Source: Lucifuga dentata
Lineage: Eukaryota > Chordata > Actinopteri > Ophidiiformes > Bythitidae
Length of the DNA: 64,000 nt
Direction: 5' to 3'
Assembly (NCBI GenBank): GCA_014773175.1
Contig: VXCM01000989.1
Location: forward strand, 350,533-414,532
Both the position numbers and the translations under genes were made by a program. Positions within the stretch are counted from its first letter, which is position 1; every line of letters begins with the position of its first letter. The notes beneath the pieces were generated by a model, which was given only the letters and a program-made list of their open reading frames with translations, had not been told where the DNA came from and searched no databases. This document shows, in pieces, positions 62,053-64,000 of the stretch.

Positions 62053-63368
62053 GTAAGTGACGTTTGGCCGTTCGGAGCGTTTGCGCACGAATGCGTTAAC
62101 CGGCGTTTAGCCTCGTAAAGCGGCGTTTGCACATATAACCCCATCAGCTAACGTCAACTTGCCGTTAACACTGCAGTCTAATGACGAGGCTGAAGCTATT
62201 GATGACTTTGACAGTTTAAACATGCTGTTATTAGATTTTCATATTTGACATATGCGACTGTGATGCCAACACCAGACTACCATTCTGCATTGTTTTTAGC
62301 TAGCGAGCACCGCTATTAACGCACTTTTCTAAAGTGTCACAATTCACCAACTGCTGTTCGTATTAGTAATTATGGCAGATACAAACTGCTTTAAATGGCG
62401 GCTCATTCTGTGTGCAAAGTTTACAGAATAAGGGGGGCAGGGACTCCAAACTAGTAGCCATTCCCCTCCCCCATAACTGTTGGGTGGAGCTTACAGCAGA
62501 GCTTCCTGGCTGCACGCCTCCTGCACACCAATACTTTTAATATGTATACATAGCAAATTATGATGCTTTTTTTCATTGTTTATTTTTTTCTGCACCTGCT
62601 TGAGCTTACTACCTGCACATGCACTTTAAGCAAATTATTTTTAGCTAATATATATATCTATGCAAGGTGTCAGTTGTCAGTTATGTATGTCAGTAATGCT
62701 AATTATGTCTGAACACTAAATAGAGAATTAACTTTATGATAGAATATTATGGTCATGTATGTTTCTCACTGAAGGGGCTTTTTTAAATATGTGTTTTGAT
62801 ATAATACATATATATATATATATACACACACACAAATGCAAACAAACAAGTCATTCAGTCAAAAAATCAATCATAAGACAACTAAGGCTTTAACCTTCTC
62901 TATCCCACTCACTGAGGTGAGATGTATTTTTACAACTTTTTATGACTCATAGATTCATAGATTCTTAAAAATGAAATGGAAACACTATAACTGCCTATGC
63001 GCTGGCCGGTTCCTGAAAGTTCTGTACAAAGTGGCAAGGGGAGGAAGACATCTATAAATAAGTTTTCTTTTTCTTTTCATTTTCTTGTTCTTGTTTTTTA
63101 TTTAATGGTTAATCTCTGAATAATTATACTGTGTTACTGAATTTCAGAAATCACGTAAATATACTTAATTTCACTCTTATAGATCTCCAAACTCCTCTAA
63201 TGCATATGCAGATGTACAAACATGTTTCCAACTAAATGTAACACTTCTATGGAAGCTTTCAGCAAAGGAGATTAACTTCTTTTAATCCCTGGACATAATT
63301 TTCCTGCATGGTGACAGTGGCTTTAAAATTCTAGATTTCCTTTAAAACATTCTAATATCATCTTCTAG
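62053..63368 (+). other. slc2a4rg: Intron 1 of slc2a4rg-like gene
   Basis: The 1.3-kb intron remains CpG-bearing for its first 300 bases and then becomes AT-rich. It contains a short TA/CA stretch near 62806-62835. No other feature was recognised. Confidence 0.6.
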
Positions 63369-63604
63369 AGTGGCCTGTGGGACCAGAAAGACACCAGTTC
63401 ATCTGGAGTCCTGAAGAAGGCCAGTCTCACTCACTGCCTAGGCATAAATGGGCAGATGTCAGGGGGCCTTATGCACTTGGACATCAGGAACCCAGGGAAG
63501 CAGGCAGAGCTGGCCAACGGGTTCAGGGTAGCACAAGGACAGACCATACGACCAGCAGAGAGAGAACCCCTCCCCTCCTCCCACATCCCCGTCCCCAGAA
63601 ACAG
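63369..63604 (+). CDS. slc2a4rg: slc2a4rg-like, coding exon 2 (tentative)
   Basis: With the acceptor TCTTCTAG the phase-0 frame continues from exon 1 for 78 codons without a stop: SGLWDQKDTSSSGVLKKASL and on to a proline-rich end (PLPSSHIPVPRN). It stops at a GTACTG donor with two bases left over. An alternative AG two bases downstream would break the frame and is rejected. The segment is hydrophilic with no recognised domain; the zinc finger expected for this family would be coded farther right. The gene continues out of the window. Confidence 0.55.
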
Positions 63605-64000
63605 GTACTGACAAGTTGATGACCTATGGTCATGAAATCCAGAATGTTTTTCACTGTGTTGTATCTTCATCTTCACTGCTAGAATCCTGTTTTTCAGAAT
63701 AATAGAAACATAATACCTCGTGAAATACTTTGGCTTGGCATCCGAACGTGAACTCTTGAGCAGAGGTGTAATCAACCTCATAGTATATTGGCAGCAGATT
63801 TTTTTTTTCACCATTAGACCTATTTTTGTGCTTGCGGCTCATTTTCTGTCCAGCCCAATGCAGAAGAGAATTTGACACAGAATTTGTGACACTGAAAATA
63901 AATTTGACGTAGGCAGCATTTAGCCTCAACTCCAACTTGTGCTTCTTAACAGAGTCTTGACTAAAAGAGGAATTCGCCCTCTGGCTACACCTATACAGTG
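63605..64000 (+). other. slc2a4rg: Intron 2 of slc2a4rg-like gene (partial)
   Basis: This is the start of the next intron to the window edge. Open frames here are on the minus strand and show no recognisable content. Confidence 0.45.

Overview
This window looks like chromosomal DNA from a teleost (ray-finned) fish. Its coding exons are short, bounded by GT/AG splice sites and separated by long introns. Intergenic DNA is packed with (CA)n/(TG)n and (GA)n microsatellites, and it carries fish-type repeats: a DANA/Mermaid-like tRNA-derived SINE, an L1-like LINE fragment, hAT, Tc1 and TTAA-flanked MITE elements, and a solo LTR. There is no bacterial-type gene organisation.

Three protein-coding genes can be supported. 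(1) nkain4-like, minus strand: the first three coding exons (15752-15805, 1622-1759, 438-518) give 91 in-frame residues; the rest lies beyond base 1. (2) lime1, plus strand: eight coding exons from 45699 to 57200 splice in phase into a transmembrane adaptor of about 628 codons, including 58 unresolved codons in a gap. (3) The first two coding exons of a third plus-strand gene (61786-62052 and 63369-63604), probably slc2a4rg or another member of the ZNF395/SLC2A4RG/ZNF704 family; it runs off the right edge. In human, NKAIN4, LIME1 and SLC2A4RG all lie in 20q13.33 with LIME1 next to SLC2A4RG, so local synteny supports these calls.

Layout: 1-16.1 kb is the 5' part of nkain4, including a 14-kb first intron, and its promoter side. 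16.1-45.6 kb is the space between the divergent nkain4 and lime1 genes; it has no convincing gene and holds most of the mobile elements. 45.6-57.2 kb is lime1. 57.2-61.2 kb is the lime1 3' region and intergenic DNA. 61.2-64 kb is the CpG-rich 5' end of the third gene.

The three genes do not form a pathway. NKAIN proteins are membrane partners of the Na,K-ATPase beta subunit, LIME1 is a Src-kinase/Csk scaffold in lymphocytes, and SLC2A4RG-family proteins are zinc-finger DNA-binding factors. The most notable observations are the unusually long lime1 product, with Gly/Arg-rich tracts and a C-terminal PDZ-type tail otherwise known from PAG1, and a MITE family with roughly 57-bp inverted repeats, one copy of which contains a SINE. 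Many single N characters mark assembly joins, several flanked by exact duplications that should not be read as biology.
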